Assembly (NCBI RefSeq): GCF_016595525.1
Contig: NZ_JAENII010000005.1
Span: 124,001-188,000, forward strand
Length of the DNA stretch: 64,000 nucleotides
Reading direction: 5' to 3'
DNA from: Haloferula rosea
Lineage (GTDB): Bacteria > Verrucomicrobiota > Verrucomicrobiia > Verrucomicrobiales > Akkermansiaceae
Below the pieces are notes generated by a model. It was not told the DNA's origin. It ran no database searches and was given only the letters and a program-made list of their open reading frames with translations. This document shows, one piece after another, positions 62,757-64,000 of this stretch. A program made the translations under genes and the position numbers. Within the stretch, counting starts at the first letter, position 1. Each line of letters starts with the position of its first letter.

Positions 62757-62830
62757 GAAGAAGTCGTAAGCGGAAAGAGTGCCAAGTCCGGGGTATTGGC
62801 ATGTTCTCTGCTCGGTTGTGGCAGAATTAG

Positions 62831-62845
62831 ATGAATATCGTTCAT
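62831..62845. promoter_or_regulatory. Exact 15-bp operator dyad overlapping the lysR start codon
   Basis: ATGAATATCGTTCAT fits ATGAA-N5-TTCAT and T-N11-A. Its last bases are the first bases of the lysR ATG, so binding would block that gene, while it lies 75 bp upstream of the divergent NasS-like gene. This is the classical layout of an autoregulated LysR gene. Confidence 0.7.
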
Positions 62846-63761
62846 GAGTGAAGTCCTTCCCGATTTGAGACAGTTGCGGGCCTTTGTGGCTGTGGCGGAC
62901 GAGGGAAGCTTCACGCTTGCGGCCAAGAAGCTGTTTCTGACCCAGTCGGCGATCAGTCACTCGATGCGCGCGCTCGAGGACAGTCTCGGTTGCCGTCTTC
63001 TCTCCCGCCTTGGGAAGAAGACCGTCCTTACGGAAGAGGGGGCGGTGCTGTTGCGCCGATGCCGATCGATCCTCGCTGAGCTCGAGCAGGTGGGACGCGA
63101 GCTGGATGGCTTGAAGCGCTGGGGGCAAAGCCGAATTCGGATCGGGGCTCCCCATTCCTTGTGCCAATTCTTGCTCCCGACGGTTCTCCGTGAGTTTCGC
63201 GATTGCTTTCCCCGCTGTGAGCCGTCGATCGAGGCGGGCGACACGGACGCCTTGCTGGAACGGCTCGACGATCATGAGTTGGACGTCGTCCTGGGGCTTC
63301 AGCCCAGTGTGCCGCGGGAGAAGGGAGCTCGCGCCTTGTTCCGCGATCGGATGACCTTCGTGGTGCCACCGGTTCATCCCTGGGCGGAAACCGGGGTTCC
63401 TGACACGAATGACTTCGAGCATACGCAGTTCATCATCTATGCGCGGGCGACGGGCACCCATCGTCTGGTGGAGAACCACTTCGCCGAGCTCGGGATCCGG
63501 CCCAAGGCTCCTCTGGTGCTGGGGGACATGGAAGCGATCAAGGAGATGTCCAAGATCGGGATCGGTGTGGGGATCGTCGCCGATTGGGTGGTGAAGCGCG
63601 AGGTGGATGAAGGAACGCTGGTCGCCTTGCCGGCTTCGGAAGGTCACGAGATCGAACGGGAGTGGGCGATTTTCTGGAACGACGAGCGTCCTTTGAGCCT
63701 CGTCGAGGAGACGTTCGCGGGGATTTCGGGGATGGTGGGTGAAGCGCTGGCCGGGAAGTAG
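62844..63761 (+). CDS. LysR-family transcriptional regulator, candidate nitrate-assimilation regulator
   Basis: This 305-residue LysR protein has the N-terminal winged helix-turn-helix (LRAFVAVADEGSFTLAAKKL, then TQSAISHSMRALEDSLGCRL), a linker helix to about residue 90, and a periplasmic-binding-protein-like effector domain (IRIGAPHSLCQFLLPTVLREF onward). The effector site may bind nitrate, nitrite or a nitrogen metabolite. It is divergent from the NasS-like gene. The dyad in the shared spacer recurs exactly upstream of nrtB and nirA, so I infer that it controls these operons and perhaps moeA/moaA and nrtA. The start at 62844 is the first ATG of the domain. Confidence 0.9.
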   Translation: MSEVLPDLRQLRAFVAVADEGSFTLAAKKLFLTQSAISHSMRALEDSLGCRLLSRLGKKTVLTEEGAVLLRRCRSILAELEQVGRELDGLKRWGQSRIRIGAPHSLCQFLLPTVLREFRDCFPRCEPSIEAGDTDALLERLDDHELDVVLGLQPSVPREKGARALFRDRMTFVVPPVHPWAETGVPDTNDFEHTQFIIYARATGTHRLVENHFAELGIRPKAPLVLGDMEAIKEMSKIGIGVGIVADWVVKREVDEGTLVALPASEGHEIEREWAIFWNDERPLSLVEETFAGISGMVGEALAGK

Positions 63762-63841
63762 GGCCACCAAGGCTTCCGGTTTCACCGACGGCCATGCAGG
63801 TGATTTGGAAATCACCGGTCCCGCCTGCGATTGAAGGAGGT

Positions 63842-64000
63842 ATGGGTGATGGCACGGAATCCTGCAACCGGAGGCGCTTTTCCCACCGAAAGCATTATCG
63901 GTGGCCAATCCTGCTGTCCCTGCCCTCGGCAGCCATGGCCGTGGTGCTGGGCATCTCTTTCGGAATGAATGGGTTCTTCGCCGGCGTCTATGCGGGGGTC
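63842..64000 (+). CDS. Start of an unidentified membrane protein (cut by the right edge)
   Basis: The last 53 codons read as a short basic N-terminus (CNRRRFSHRKHYRW) followed by hydrophobic sequence (LPSAAMAVVLGISFGMNGFF), as in an inner-membrane protein. GAAGGAGG directly precedes the ATG, which is unusually close; the better-spaced ATG at 63849 is in another frame and stops after about 40 codons. The protein cannot be identified from this piece. Confidence 0.35.
   Translation, partial: MGDGTESCNRRRFSHRKHYRWPILLSLPSAAMAVVLGISFGMNGFFAGVYAGV

Noticed and set aside
63799-63816. A terminator after the LysR gene (GGTGATTT/AAATCACC)
   Set aside because: The loop would be only two to four bases, and no T tract follows.

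Overview
The window looks like a chromosomal segment of a GC-rich Gram-negative bacterium of the Verrucomicrobiota. This is an inference, based on a PSCyt1/DUF1549/DUF1553 protein typical of the PVC bacteria, a bL36 protein with a C-terminal tail, rpoA-rplQ detached from the other alpha-operon genes, and dispersed palindromic repeats. Genes are densely packed, with frequent 4-bp start/stop overlaps. I see no rRNA, tRNA, CRISPR array, prophage or insertion sequence.

Left part (1-25.5 kb): the end of purF and a membrane-anchored sulfatase-superfamily enzyme; then a minus-strand cell-surface glycan operon (3.05-10.4 kb) whose four core genes (HAD-UbiA fusion, DprE1-like, GtrA, DprE2-like) match the mycobacterial decaprenyl-phosphoryl-arabinose pathway, with two polytopic glycosyltransferase-like proteins at its ends; glnD with a small membrane gene; the DUF1549/DUF1553 protein; a repeat-rich spacer; an AddB/AddA-like helicase-nuclease pair; and hpf, a HAD phosphatase, a small membrane protein and queE.

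Middle (25.6-37.8 kb): a cobalamin adenosyltransferase, a secreted GH3 glucosidase followed directly by a complete DctPQM TRAP transporter, rpmJ, tcdA, a TIM-barrel isomerase-like protein, a photolyase, a small basic AP2-like protein, and rpoA-rplQ.

Right part (37.8-64 kb): an almost continuous nitrate-assimilation island. It holds molybdenum-cofactor genes (moeA, moaC, a mobA-moaD fusion, moaE and the divergent moaA), a MOSC protein, a molybdopterin nitrate reductase, a fused DmsB-DmsC-like electron-transfer/anchor protein, a NirA-type nitrite reductase, nrtBCD with an enlarged NrtB, a TauE permease, a transglutaminase/ATP-grasp/DUF2126 trio, nrtA, a cytosolic NrtA/NasS-like protein and a divergent LysR regulator.

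The most striking non-coding signal is a 15-bp dyad, ATGAA-N5-TTCAT. It occurs exactly upstream of nirA, upstream of nrtB and in the lysR/nasS-like spacer. A one-mismatch copy lies between moeA and moaA, and a form stretched by ten bases precedes nrtA. All five lie 66-94 bp upstream of a minus-strand nitrate or cofactor gene. I read this as the operator of the LysR protein and as evidence for one regulon covering uptake, reduction and cofactor supply.
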